DNA of 64,000 nt from Solitalea longa. Its GTDB lineage: Bacteria > Bacteroidota > Bacteroidia > Sphingobacteriales > Sphingobacteriaceae. The stretch's first letter is position 1. Every line of letters begins with the position of its first letter. The notes below the pieces were generated by a model. It was not told the origin of the DNA and did not search any database. It worked only from the letters and a program-made list of their open reading frames with translations. Positions 45,676 through 54,007 of the stretch are shown here, piece by piece. The translations under genes and the position numbers were made by a program. The stretch spans positions 186,375 to 250,374 of the forward strand of contig NZ_PQVF01000002.1 of the NCBI RefSeq assembly GCF_002920915.1, in the 5' to 3' direction.

Positions 45676-46572
45676 TTAATTTATCGACAAAAGCACTTTC
45701 CAGGCATCTGCGACTTTTCCTTGTTCGAGAAGCTCTTTCGCTTTATTGTGAAGGTGTATTTCGAGGGTGTTTTTGTCGCCAATAAATGAGTCGAATATTT
45801 CTTTTATTTCAGGCTGAAGTCTTGTCAATTCAACTTCTTCATCGGATGGCAAATGCTCAACATTGCCCAACTGGCCCAGGTTGTTACCGGTAAGCACGTG
45901 GCTGTTTCGTATTGCTGAAGGAATTTTGTCAACACCAATTCCAAGGGTGGTTAATGGCTTGGCCACCTGAAACAATGATTCAGGTGTAACACGGCAATAC
46001 CAGTCGCCACCCAATCGTGCTACGTGATCTACCTTACGTTGGTCAATACCCGAACCATCTTCCTTCATTATTTGTTCGCTGATATGCATTCTCAGCACTT
46101 CGGCTAACACCAGGTTTCCGGCACCACCTTCTGTTCCTAATGGAATAACTTCCCTAACCACACATTCCAACTGTACAGGCGATTCAGCTACACGCATGGG
46201 TTTCACCAAATCTGATTTTAACATCGTAAAACCAGCTTTTTCAAATTCATTTACACCTTTAGCGTATTCGGTACTGGCCAATGAGGTTTGTTGAACCATA
46301 TCATACGAAACGATATTAATAACTACTTCAGACACCTGTTGTACGTTTTCTAAAGTGTGCTTGGTTGAATTATCCCGAACCCTACGTGCCGGCGAAAACA
46401 CACACATAGGAGGATTGGAACTGAATAAGTTAAAAAAACTAAAAGGACTTAAATTATGGTTACCATCCTTATCAACTGTAGCCGCAAAACATATAGGACG
46501 TGGAGCAATAGCATGTTGAAGATAGTTCTGTACTTCGGCAGGTTTAAGTGATTTTATATCGAGGGAAATCAT
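45676..46572 (-). CDS. Flavin reductase-like (FMN-binding split-barrel) protein
   Basis: A 298-residue flavoprotein of the flavin reductase-like family. Conserved segments are APRPICFAATVDKDGNHNLS (near 23-42) and FFNLFSSNPPMCVFSPARRV with NSTKHTLENV, which bind FMN, then a C-terminal extension of about 90 residues beyond the usual domain. It may supply reduced flavin or act as an oxidoreductase. It lies 36 nt after the GxxExxY gene; one arm of the inverted repeat (46581-46608) sits 9 nt before the start codon. Its neighbours suggest a link with aromatic catabolism, by position only. Confidence 0.85.
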   Translation of the reverse strand: MISLDIKSLKPAEVQNYLQHAIAPRPICFAATVDKDGNHNLSPFSFFNLFSSNPPMCVFSPARRVRDNSTKHTLENVQQVSEVVINIVSYDMVQQTSLASTEYAKGVNEFEKAGFTMLKSDLVKPMRVAESPVQLECVVREVIPLGTEGGAGNLVLAEVLRMHISEQIMKEDGSGIDQRKVDHVARLGGDWYCRVTPESLFQVAKPLTTLGIGVDKIPSAIRNSHVLTGNNLGQLGNVEHLPSDEEVELTRLQPEIKEIFDSFIGDKNTLEIHLHNKAKELLEQGKVADAWKVLLSIN

Positions 46573-46580
46573 GATTCATA

Positions 46581-47033
46581 TTAACCGCAGAGCCGCAAAG
46601 CCACGGAGTTAAAAATTATTTACAAATCGTTTTATTCCATTTTTCATTAATGGAACATTAAAGTTTATTAAGAAACCGAGTTTTTTGTTTGCCAAACGCA
46701 AATAAGAAATCAATTGGGCCTCATATACAGGATGATGATTTTCGGAAGACTTTAATTCTAAAATTATTTCATCCTCAACCAGAATATCAATGCAAAAAAC
46801 TTTTCCCACATCATATCCTTTATAGAAGAGCGGCAAAGTAACTTGAGATCGTGCCTTTATTTTTCTAATCTCAAATTCTTTCAAAAGTGCAAACTCATAT
46901 ACAGATTCAAGTAAACCTGGCCCAATTTCTTTATGAACGCTAATACAAGCATCCATAATTTGCCCGGAGAGCAGATAATATTGTTCTTTATTCATACATA
47001 GGTAGCTTTGCGGCACTGTGCCTTTGCGGTTAA
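46581..47033. mobile_element. Candidate mobile cassette: 28-bp inverted repeats bounding a GxxExxY gene
   Basis: Left repeat 46581-46608 begins TTAACCGCAGAGCCGC and ends directly at the stop codon of the GxxExxY gene (46609). Right repeat 47006-47033, read on the opposite strand, begins TTAACCGCAAAGGCAC and ends ten bases before the start codon (46995). The repeats match at 20 of 28 positions without gaps. The 453-bp unit sits between the FAH-like and flavin reductase-like genes. No target-site duplication is visible. A mobile character is inferred from this exact gene-plus-repeat layout and from related hairpins elsewhere in the window. Confidence 0.55.
46609..46995 (-). CDS. GxxExxY protein (PDDEXK nuclease-like)
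   Basis: A 128-residue protein beginning MNKEQYYLLSGQIMDACISV. The naming motif G-L-L-E-S-V-Y lies in GPGLLESVYEFAL near residue 27-35. The catalytic-type pattern is ID-x-LVEDEIILELKSSE (Asp then Glu-x-Lys), followed by HHPVYEAQLISYLRLANKKL and GFLINFNVPLMKNGIKRFV. The fold resembles PDDEXK nucleases. An open frame extends 22 codons further upstream but crosses the flanking repeat, so ATG 46995 is preferred. The biological role of the family is unknown, and it is often found in several copies per genome. Confidence 0.85.
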   Translation of the reverse strand: MNKEQYYLLSGQIMDACISVHKEIGPGLLESVYEFALLKEFEIRKIKARSQVTLPLFYKGYDVGKVFCIDILVEDEIILELKSSENHHPVYEAQLISYLRLANKKLGFLINFNVPLMKNGIKRFVNNF

Positions 47034-47075
47034 AGAATGGACAACAATTCCGCAATTCCACCTAAGATAAATCTT

Positions 47076-48074
47076 TTATTTTTTCTTCAATCCTAAAATC
47101 GAAAAATCAGTTTCAACAGCTTTAATGGTGTTACTTAAAATTCCTAAGCCGGTAATTTCCATTTCAACCACGTCGCCGTCATTTAGCCACTGTTCTTTGT
47201 AATCAGGGTTATTAAGCTTGCCAGTGCCGTTAAGTTCCAGAAAACATCCTGTACCCACAGTTCCTGAACCAATTACATCACCCGGCAAAATATCAGCACC
47301 GTAAGCGCAACGCTCAATAATTTCGGCAAAAGTCCAATCCATATCAGCAACATTACCTTGTGAAACCTGAACGCCATTCACCCAGCATTTCATATCAAGA
47401 TTATAATTGGCACCAACATGTCCGGTTTTTGCAGGAACTTTAAATTTCTCAAGTTCATCTGGTGTTACCAACCATGGACCAATAACGGTTGAAAAATCCT
47501 TTCCTTTAGCAGGACCAAGGTTCAACAGCATTTCTTCCATTTGCAGTGTGCGGGCGCTCATATCATTCATGATCATAAAGCCGGCAATGTATTCATCGGC
47601 TTCAGCAGCCTTAATGTTACGGCCTTTTTTACCAATTACTACTGCTACCTCCAATTCAAAATCAAGCTTTTGAAAATGATCAGGCATGCATTCTATTTCA
47701 CCCGAACCTTGCACTGCATTGTGGTTTGTAAAGTAGAAGATCGGATATTGATCAAACTCAGGAATCATCGGAACTCCTCGGTTACGACGCGCTGCCGCTA
47801 CATGTTGACGAAAAGCATAACCGTCTCTGCAAGAGGTTGGATGCGGAACCGGAGGCAAAAGTTCAAAGAAAATTTCTTCTCTAACTTCAAGTTTACCCGC
47901 CTTAATATCTGCATCTATTTGCTTTGCACGCTCCATCAGCTCCTCACCACCTTGTAAAAAGGCAGTCATTTCATCAGGAATAGCTTTATTTAGTGAATGG
48001 AGATTGAAAATATGACCATTGATGTAAACACCTAAGTGTTCACGGTCCTCGGTTTTATAACTAACTAACTTCAT
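47076..48074 (-). CDS. Fumarylacetoacetate hydrolase family protein
   Basis: Metal-dependent C-C hydrolase of 332 residues, presumably cleaving fumarylacetoacetate to fumarate and acetoacetate, the last step of tyrosine breakdown. The metal ligands are in DFELEVAVVIGKKG (Glu-x-Glu near 131-133) and MNDMSARTLQMEE (the Asp). GKDFSTVIGPWLVTPDE and GDVIGSGTVGTGCFLE are typical of the FAH family. It is divergent from the homogentisate dioxygenase gene, which encodes the upstream step. Confidence 0.9.
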   Translation of the reverse strand: MKLVSYKTEDREHLGVYINGHIFNLHSLNKAIPDEMTAFLQGGEELMERAKQIDADIKAGKLEVREEIFFELLPPVPHPTSCRDGYAFRQHVAAARRNRGVPMIPEFDQYPIFYFTNHNAVQGSGEIECMPDHFQKLDFELEVAVVIGKKGRNIKAAEADEYIAGFMIMNDMSARTLQMEEMLLNLGPAKGKDFSTVIGPWLVTPDELEKFKVPAKTGHVGANYNLDMKCWVNGVQVSQGNVADMDWTFAEIIERCAYGADILPGDVIGSGTVGTGCFLELNGTGKLNNPDYKEQWLNDGDVVEMEITGLGILSNTIKAVETDFSILGLKKK

Positions 48075-48383
48075 TGAGTAGGTTTTTTAAGGTGGTCAAA
48101 ACTATAAATTTTTAGGCGAAACGAGGATGTACTTTTTAATGAGAATAATTTCTATCTTAGCCAACTTCAATATAAAGAGAAAATGATTTTAAACGCAATT
48201 AAACATAAACTTTCGGACAGTAGCTGTACAACGGCATTGTTTCGCAAGGGGCTGCTTGCTAAAATCGTTTTCGCCCAATATTCCTTTTAAGTATTCCCCT
48301 TATTTCTTTGTAAATTTAGATTGGTATTAATATACCAACAATCAATAACCAATTTATTTAACCCCGTTAAATTTTAATTTCGT
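48075..48383 (+). other. Intergenic region between FAH-like and homogentisate dioxygenase genes
   Basis: 309 bp with no conserved gene. It must hold both divergent promoters. An ORF of 35 codons at 48183-48290, starting ATGATTTTAAACGCAATT and ending AQYSF, is open, but I see no support beyond that. Confidence 0.6.
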
Positions 48384-49550
48384 ATGCCTATATATCATAG
48401 TTTGGGCACAATTCCGGCAAAACGCCATACGATTTTTCGTAAACCTGATGGTAAATTATATGCCGAAGAATTAGTTTCCACCGAAGGGTTTTCAAACTTG
48501 TATTCGCTGGTATATCATTGCCATCCACCCACAATAGTTAAAGCTACAGAAGAGCCATATTCGGTAGAACCTAAAATTGCACGCAAAAAGCATTTGCGCC
48601 ATACCAGTTTAAAAGGCTTTAAAATTAAGCCAGAAGATGACTATATGAAAAGTCGTAAACCGGTATTGGTAAATGACGACCTGCATATTTCACTGGCAGC
48701 ACCACGCAAGTCAATGACTGATTATTTTTATAAGAACAGTCAGGCCGATGAGATGATTTTTATCCATGTAGGCTCAGGTGTTTTGAAAACAGGTTATGGC
48801 AACTTACCTTTTGAGTATGGCGATTATTTGGTCATCCCAAGAGGAACCATTTATCAGCTGCATTTTAATGACGAAAATAATCGTTTATTCATAGTTGAGT
48901 CGTTCAGTCCTATTCGTACTCCTAAACGATACAGAAACGAATTCGGACAATTACTGGAACACTCTCCTTTTTGTGAACGCGATATTCGCCGCCCTCAGGA
49001 TTTAGAAACCTTTGATCAATACGGCGATTTTAAAGTATTGATTAAGAAACAAGGATTGATCTATCCATATGTATACGGCACCCATCCTTTCGATTTTATT
49101 GGCTGGGATGGCTACCATTACCCATTTGCCTTTTCTATTCACAATTTTGAACCGATAACAGGTCGCGTTCACCAACCACCTCCAGTGCATCAAACTTTTG
49201 AAGCACACAATTTTGTGGTTTGCTCATTCTGCCCTCGTAAGTACGATTACCATCCGGAAGCAATTCCTGCCCCTTATAATCACAGCAATGTTGATTCTGA
49301 TGAGGTGCTGTATTATGTAGATGGTGATTTTATGAGCCGCAAGAGTGTGGAAAAAGGACAAATTACACTTCACCCGGGAGGAATTCCACACGGACCTCAT
49401 CCGGGAACCGTTGAAAAGAGCATTGGACAAGAGTACACTCAAGAACTCGCTGTAATGGTTGACCCTTTCCGTCCGCTAATGATCACGGAAGAAGCGATCG
49501 AAATTGAAGATCCCGATTATTTTAAATCGTGGCAAGAAGATATTAACTAG
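48384..49550 (+). CDS. hmgA: Homogentisate 1,2-dioxygenase
   Basis: Opens the aromatic ring of homogentisate to maleylacetoacetate using non-haem iron. The 388-residue product starts MPIYHSLGTIPAKRHTIFRK. Conserved parts include FIHVGSGVLKTGYGNLPFEY with YLVIPRGTIYQLHF (cupin), and the iron-site segments PVHQTFEAHNFVVCSFCPRK and LHPGGIPHGPHPG. The protein is somewhat shorter than mammalian enzymes (about 445), as in other bacteria of the group. It is divergent from the FAH-like gene, and HPPD follows 192 nt downstream, with a hairpin in the gap. These three enzymes cover the pathway from hydroxyphenylpyruvate to fumarylacetoacetate, except for the isomerase. Confidence 0.93.
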   Translation: MPIYHSLGTIPAKRHTIFRKPDGKLYAEELVSTEGFSNLYSLVYHCHPPTIVKATEEPYSVEPKIARKKHLRHTSLKGFKIKPEDDYMKSRKPVLVNDDLHISLAAPRKSMTDYFYKNSQADEMIFIHVGSGVLKTGYGNLPFEYGDYLVIPRGTIYQLHFNDENNRLFIVESFSPIRTPKRYRNEFGQLLEHSPFCERDIRRPQDLETFDQYGDFKVLIKKQGLIYPYVYGTHPFDFIGWDGYHYPFAFSIHNFEPITGRVHQPPPVHQTFEAHNFVVCSFCPRKYDYHPEAIPAPYNHSNVDSDEVLYYVDGDFMSRKSVEKGQITLHPGGIPHGPHPGTVEKSIGQEYTQELAVMVDPFRPLMITEEAIEIEDPDYFKSWQEDIN

Positions 49551-49559
49551 TTTTTAATA

Positions 49560-49610
49560 CGAGTTACGAATTTCGGGTTATGAGTTTTGAAACCCTGAAT
49601 CCGTAACTCG
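49560..49610. repeat. Inverted repeat CGAGTTACG...CGTAACTCG after hmgA
   Basis: CGAGTTACG (49560-49568) pairs with CGTAACTCG (49602-49610), and CGGGTT/AACCC lies inside. GAGTTACG-type words are common in intergenic repeats in Bacteroidota. It could end hmgA transcription, though it lacks a strong U-run. Confidence 0.6.
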
Positions 49611-49627
49611 AAATAAATAATAAACAT

Positions 49628-49708
49628 ATGCATTTATTAGCCGTTTTAAGTGAGCATTTAGCTATGTGGTAACCTGCCCTGCACAATGTGAAAAACATGC
49701 ATAGGGCA
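49628..49708 (+). promoter_or_regulatory. Leader ORF and hairpin upstream of HPPD
   Basis: ATG 49628 opens a 14-codon ORF, MHLLAVLSEHLAMW, ending at TAA 49670-49672. It is followed directly by a strong hairpin: TGCCCT (49675-49680) with AGGGCA (49703-49708) and an inner ATGT/ACAT pair. The HPPD start codon is 35 nt later. A short ORF plus hairpin in a leader is the form of an attenuator, but the peptide has no Tyr or Phe. It is listed as an observation. Confidence 0.4.
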
Positions 49709-49742
49709 ATCCATTAACTATATCAACTTAAAAATTAAAATT

Positions 49743-50894
49743 ATGGCAACCGCTGAAGCAATAAACAAATTAAAAGAATTACACAAAGACCATAACCCAT
49801 CGGCTGATTTTTTACCATTATTAGGTACCGATCACGTTGAGTTTTATGTAGGAAACGCGAAACAAGCAGCATACTTTTACCAGGTAGCTTTTGGTTACAA
49901 ACTGGTAGCTTATGCAGGTCCTGAAACAGGTATCCGCGACAGAGCTTCTTACGTTTTACAGCAAGAGAAAATTCGTTTGGTGTTAACTACCTCATTCGAT
50001 CCGAACAGTTATATTTCTGAACACGTTCGTGTACATGGCGATGGCGTTAAAGTTTTGGCTTTATGGGTTGATGACGCAGAAAAGTCATTCCAAGAAACAG
50101 TAAAACGTGGTGCAGAGCCTGAATTTGAAACAAAAACCATTACTGACGAGTTTGGTGAGGTAAAAATGTCGGCTATTAAAACCTATGGTGAAACAATTCA
50201 TACGTTTGTAGAACGTAAAAACTACAACGGTGCATTTTTACCAGGTTTCGTTGCTGTTAAAAATCCTCCTGTTCAATCAACTCCAGTTGGCTTGAAATAC
50301 ATTGACCATTGCGTTGGAAATGTGGGATGGGGTGAAATGAATAAATGGGTTAACTTCTACGAAGAAGTGTTAGGATTTAAGTTATTGATCACTTTTGATG
50401 ACCACGATATTTCAACAGAGTACACGTCGTTAATGTCGAAAGTAGTTTCTAACGGTTCAGGCTTTGTAAAATTCCCTATCAATGAACCGGCTGAAGGAAA
50501 GAAAAAATCGCAGATTGAAGAATATATCGATTATTATCAAGGTGCGGGTGTTCAACACTTAGCTTTAGCAACTGATGACATTATTCATACAGTAACAGAA
50601 CTTCGTAGCCGTGGCATTGAGTTTTTAGTTGTTCCTGATTCTTATTACGATAGCCTATTTGAGCGTGTTGGTAAAATCGATGAGGATATTCAGGCGATCA
50701 AGAATCTAAATATTTTGGTTGACCGTGATGAGGAAGGTTACCTGTTACAAATCTTTACTAAACCTGTTGAAGATCGTCCAACTGTATTTTACGAGATCAT
50801 TCAACGTAAGGGTGCTACCTCATTCGGAAAAGGAAACTTCAAAGCTTTATTTGAAGCTATTGAATTGGAACAAGGCCGTCGTGGCAACCTGTAA
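49743..50894 (+). CDS. hppD: 4-hydroxyphenylpyruvate dioxygenase
   Basis: Converts 4-hydroxyphenylpyruvate to homogentisate with non-haem iron, cytosolic. Two VOC-type domains are clear: LGTDHVEFYVGNAKQAAYFY near 28 and YIDHCVGNV near 187. The iron ligands are His189 (IDHCVGN), His272 (VQHLALATDDI) and Glu351 (VFYEIIQRKGATSFGKGNFK). Length of 383 residues is normal. It follows homogentisate dioxygenase and probably belongs to the same transcript or has its own promoter. Confidence 0.96.
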   Translation: MATAEAINKLKELHKDHNPSADFLPLLGTDHVEFYVGNAKQAAYFYQVAFGYKLVAYAGPETGIRDRASYVLQQEKIRLVLTTSFDPNSYISEHVRVHGDGVKVLALWVDDAEKSFQETVKRGAEPEFETKTITDEFGEVKMSAIKTYGETIHTFVERKNYNGAFLPGFVAVKNPPVQSTPVGLKYIDHCVGNVGWGEMNKWVNFYEEVLGFKLLITFDDHDISTEYTSLMSKVVSNGSGFVKFPINEPAEGKKKSQIEEYIDYYQGAGVQHLALATDDIIHTVTELRSRGIEFLVVPDSYYDSLFERVGKIDEDIQAIKNLNILVDRDEEGYLLQIFTKPVEDRPTVFYEIIQRKGATSFGKGNFKALFEAIELEQGRRGNL

Positions 50895-50927
50895 TTTTGT
50901 ACCTTTTATAATTCTTTAAATACCAGG

Positions 50928-50955
50928 GGCCGGTTTATCCGGCCTTTGTTGTTTT
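50928..50955 (+). terminator. Terminator after HPPD
   Basis: GGCCGG (50928-50933) pairs with CCGGCC (50939-50944), loop 5 nt, followed by TTTGTTGTTTT. Confidence 0.88.
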
Positions 50956-50959
50956 AACA

Positions 50960-50989
50960 AAAAAAGCGGACCTTGCTCAAGAAGTCCGC
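50960..50989 (-). terminator. Terminator of the convergent beta-propeller gene
   Basis: On the minus strand GCGGAC (50989-50984) pairs with GTCCGC (50971-50966), then TTTTTTTG. It serves the gene ending at 51022. Confidence 0.85.
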
Positions 50990-51021
50990 CCATTAATCGC
51001 TATGAAAACTCTAACACTGAA

Positions 51022-51942
51022 TTATCTTTGAACCAAAACAGCCTGCTGGATATTTTTATCGAGGACTATCTCTTTGTTTATACCATCACGTGTTTTATAA
51101 ATATGCTCGCCATCTGAAAATAAAAACCATTGATCATAAAAGCTAAACCAGGTAAAGGTTTTATCCAGCACATTGTTGAACATAATATTTTTCACCCCAT
51201 GGATTTTGTCGTAAACAAATATGCTTCCTCCTATCTTTCCCTTTTCATGCTTGAAGTACAGCATCTTATTACTATCCATCCAAACCAGCGAATTATACTT
51301 TTCAGGTGAGCCGAAATACTCATCATTACGCTTTTGCCCCTTATCAATAATATTCAACCTCTTGGCAATTACATCAAAAGTACATAGACGGAATTCACAC
51401 AATGATTGATCATCATAATTAAACGTGTGAATAAATGACAGTGTGTTGCCATCGTCTGATACACTGAGGTTGGTGAAATTCAAACCATCGGGAATTGGCA
51501 CTGTTTCCTTCTTACCGTTTGCAATACTGATCCTATACACTTTTTGTCCAGCTGCATAACGGCTACCATTATTAGCATTCAACTTTTCGTTAAGCGAAAC
51601 AACATAAACGTATCGGTCGCTCACCACCATCTCAGAAATATTATAGATTTTATCTTCAAGTAAAGAACTTTGCTGTCGGTCGAAATCGTACTTGTAAACG
51701 GCAGCTCCATTGGTCCAGTAAATATCACCTGTTGGAGATGATGCCCATTTGGTTAAGGTGGGGTAGGCTGTGTCCTTGATGAAATCCATAGGACAATTGC
51801 TGCGTTGAACAGCTCCTAAACTATACTTACCGAATACTTCTACGTTGCCGGAATTACCAGTATAGTTTTCTTTGAACAGAATTCTTTGACCATACACTGA
51901 CTGTTGTATGATCAATAGCATTAAAATTAGATAACGTTTCAT
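51022..51942 (-). CDS. Secreted beta-propeller-like protein, unknown
   Basis: A 306-residue exported protein from ATG 51942 (MKRYLILMLLIIQQSVYGQ), with a signal peptide; the upstream in-frame codon at 51963 is less likely. Blade-like repeats include NISEMVVSDRYVYVVSLNEK, GLNFTNLSVSDDGNTLSFIH and YNSLVWMDSNKMLYFKHEKG, similar to WD40-like (DPP4/TolB-type) propellers. Its function is not recognised. It stands alone. Confidence 0.72.
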   Translation of the reverse strand: MKRYLILMLLIIQQSVYGQRILFKENYTGNSGNVEVFGKYSLGAVQRSNCPMDFIKDTAYPTLTKWASSPTGDIYWTNGAAVYKYDFDRQQSSLLEDKIYNISEMVVSDRYVYVVSLNEKLNANNGSRYAAGQKVYRISIANGKKETVPIPDGLNFTNLSVSDDGNTLSFIHTFNYDDQSLCEFRLCTFDVIAKRLNIIDKGQKRNDEYFGSPEKYNSLVWMDSNKMLYFKHEKGKIGGSIFVYDKIHGVKNIMFNNVLDKTFTWFSFYDQWFLFSDGEHIYKTRDGINKEIVLDKNIQQAVLVQR

Positions 51943-52379
51943 GGTCCCTCGATTAGAAAGCATAAATTAAATTAGTTGCTTATCAACGATTAGGGCTGTA
52001 GATTGATTGATTGATTATTTATAGATGTAAATTTTTTCCCAAAAATTTAAATTACAACCCATATCTGTAGAATTAAATCCACAAACTATGCCTTGTATAT
52101 TAAGGAGATAATTGCAAATTATTTAATTGATGTTTAAACACTGATAAAAACGCAGTAACAAACAGATAATGAATGATTTAAACACACTGATCAACATACA
52201 TGTTTTAATAATAAGAAAAAGAAACTAATGGTTTTATTATTAAAGTATATGTATATAATTATAGTCACCTGTATAATAATCCTAGCAAAAAGTATATGAT
52301 ATAAAGATGATAATGCGTATTATGTTCCGCTTGAATGAAATAATAAACTTGTAAATTCAATTAACCATCCTCATATATT
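51943..52379. other. 437-bp AT-rich intergenic region
   Basis: I see no gene here. TTTAATAATAA (52204-52214) and TTATTATTAAA (52234-52244) form a perfect inverted repeat with a 19-nt loop, and AAATTT-type short runs occur. The promoters of the propeller gene and the downstream TRIC-like gene must lie here but match the consensus poorly. Confidence 0.6.
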
Positions 52380-53024
52380 ATGGACGAAATACAGCTTCAT
52401 GGACATTACCAGCTACCTATTGTATTTGACTTACTAGCGACCTTTTTATTCGCTTTTTCAGGATCAGTTAAAGCAATTGAGAAAGAATATGATTTCATAG
52501 GGGTTTTTATTTTAGCCTTGGTTACAAGTACCGGAGGTTCATTTATCCGTGATATTTTACTTCAACATGGCCCTCCAGCCATATTACTGGATTATCGATA
52601 CATTTTAATGGTGCTGATAGCCGGAACAGCCGGTATCTATTTTTATAACCTTAACCATAAAATGGAATCCACCATTAAAATTGTTGATGCTATTTCATTA
52701 GGTATGTATGCTGTTTTTGGAACCCAAAAAGCCATTGCCCTGGAGTTAGGCGTTTTTGCGGCCTTTATCATCGGTTTTATTAACGCTGTTGGAGGAGGGT
52801 TGATCAGGGATCTGCTTACAAAAGAAGAATCAGTATTATTTAAACCCGGACACTTTTATTCCGTAACTTCTGTTGTAGCCATTGTAACCTTTTTAGTTTT
52901 AGGAGCAGGCTTTGATTTAAATGCCCAAATAGCAGCATTGGTTGCCATAGGAGTTTCTTTCCTTTTACGTTTTTCGGCTTTAAGATTTAACTGGACAACT
53001 AAAGCAATTAAGAAACGAATGTAA
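52380..53024 (+). CDS. TRIC/UPF0126 family cation channel-like membrane protein
   Basis: A 214-residue membrane protein with about seven helices, made of two homologous UPF0126 halves. Each half has the Gly-rich signature: VTSTGGSFIRDILLQHGPPA near 44 and FINAVGGGLIRDLLTKEES near 133. Prokaryotic TRIC homologues form trimeric K+/cation channels or carry glycine. The exact substrate is not known here. It is upstream of the GntR regulator gene. Confidence 0.9.
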   Translation: MDEIQLHGHYQLPIVFDLLATFLFAFSGSVKAIEKEYDFIGVFILALVTSTGGSFIRDILLQHGPPAILLDYRYILMVLIAGTAGIYFYNLNHKMESTIKIVDAISLGMYAVFGTQKAIALELGVFAAFIIGFINAVGGGLIRDLLTKEESVLFKPGHFYSVTSVVAIVTFLVLGAGFDLNAQIAALVAIGVSFLLRFSALRFNWTTKAIKKRM

Positions 53025-53210
53025 AAAAACGATTACACTTCCATTTTAAGGTATTTTCCCTGTTTGCTTAACCCTTTTTTATTGATATTATTAATTAACT
53101 TTCCTTTATTACATCGCTATTGAAAATTAAAATACATAAGCGTTGGGGTCATTTAATACTTTTTTCACATCAATCGATATTGTAAATCAATAGCCCTTTT
53201 ATAGCAGGAA

Positions 53211-53894
53211 ATGAAAGAGCGAACAAAAAAAATTACGGCAAAAACACTTTCAATGAAGGTTGCCGACAAAATAAGGAATGAAATAATTTTTGGTAATTAT
53301 AAAGAAGGAGAAAGAATAATAGAACAAAACCTTTCCGAAGAGTTTGGCGTTAGCAGAATTCCTATCAGAGAGGCCATTCGATTACTTGAATCAGAAGGCT
53401 TTCTTGAAATATCACCCTATAAAGGATCTATTGTAAGGGAAATCACACCGCAATCTTTCAACGAAACTCAAATTATGCGTATAAGCATTGTGCCTACATT
53501 ATTGCAACATGCTTTACCTAATTATACCGCTACAACTATTAAACAGGCGGAAGAACTAATTTACAAAACGGAGCAAAATCTATCGAGTACTACCTTTATG
53601 CATTTCATCGTAAAAATGCAGGATCTTATGTACGGGCCGTGTAAAATGCCCTACTTTTTACACATTGCTGAGGTAGTTTTGAAACGTCATTTGATGGTTT
53701 TGAATATCTATTTTAACTCCTTTAAAGAAAATGATTTTAGTTTTGATGGATACCGAACCTTTTTTGAAATATGCAAGAACAAGCAGCACGATGAAGCGAT
53801 TGCATATTGGACCGAAACCATTAAAGTTCAGTATCAATTGATTAATGAAGCGTTTATCAAATGGTATGAAGCAAAGAGCAACGTTGCCTTTTAA
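53211..53894 (+). CDS. GntR family transcriptional regulator (FadR/FCD type)
   Basis: A 227-residue regulator. The N-terminal winged helix (about 15-80) has KVADKIRNEIIFGNYKEGER, then LSEEFGVSRIPIREAIRLLE, the typical GntR recognition helix, and SEGFLEISPYKGSIVREI. The C-terminal all-alpha region (about 90-225) resembles FCD ligand-binding domains but lacks clear metal-binding His residues in the usual pattern. The effector is unknown. It follows the TRIC-like gene by 186 nt and precedes the barrel-protein gene. Confidence 0.9.
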   Translation: MKERTKKITAKTLSMKVADKIRNEIIFGNYKEGERIIEQNLSEEFGVSRIPIREAIRLLESEGFLEISPYKGSIVREITPQSFNETQIMRISIVPTLLQHALPNYTATTIKQAEELIYKTEQNLSSTTFMHFIVKMQDLMYGPCKMPYFLHIAEVVLKRHLMVLNIYFNSFKENDFSFDGYRTFFEICKNKQHDEAIAYWTETIKVQYQLINEAFIKWYEAKSNVAF

Positions 53895-54007
53895 TTGGTT
53901 ATACTTTACAAGTAAAATTTTGCAAGTTGATTCATGCCCGGGCATAATTTCTGTAAAATAACAACGTATTAGCTATATTGTAACTTATACGAGAGATTAC
54001 GCTTTAT

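Noticed and set aside
46996-47061. Extended N-terminus of the GxxExxY protein
   Set aside because: The extra 22 codons are encoded by the flanking inverted repeat, and the normal family start is the internal Met at 46995.
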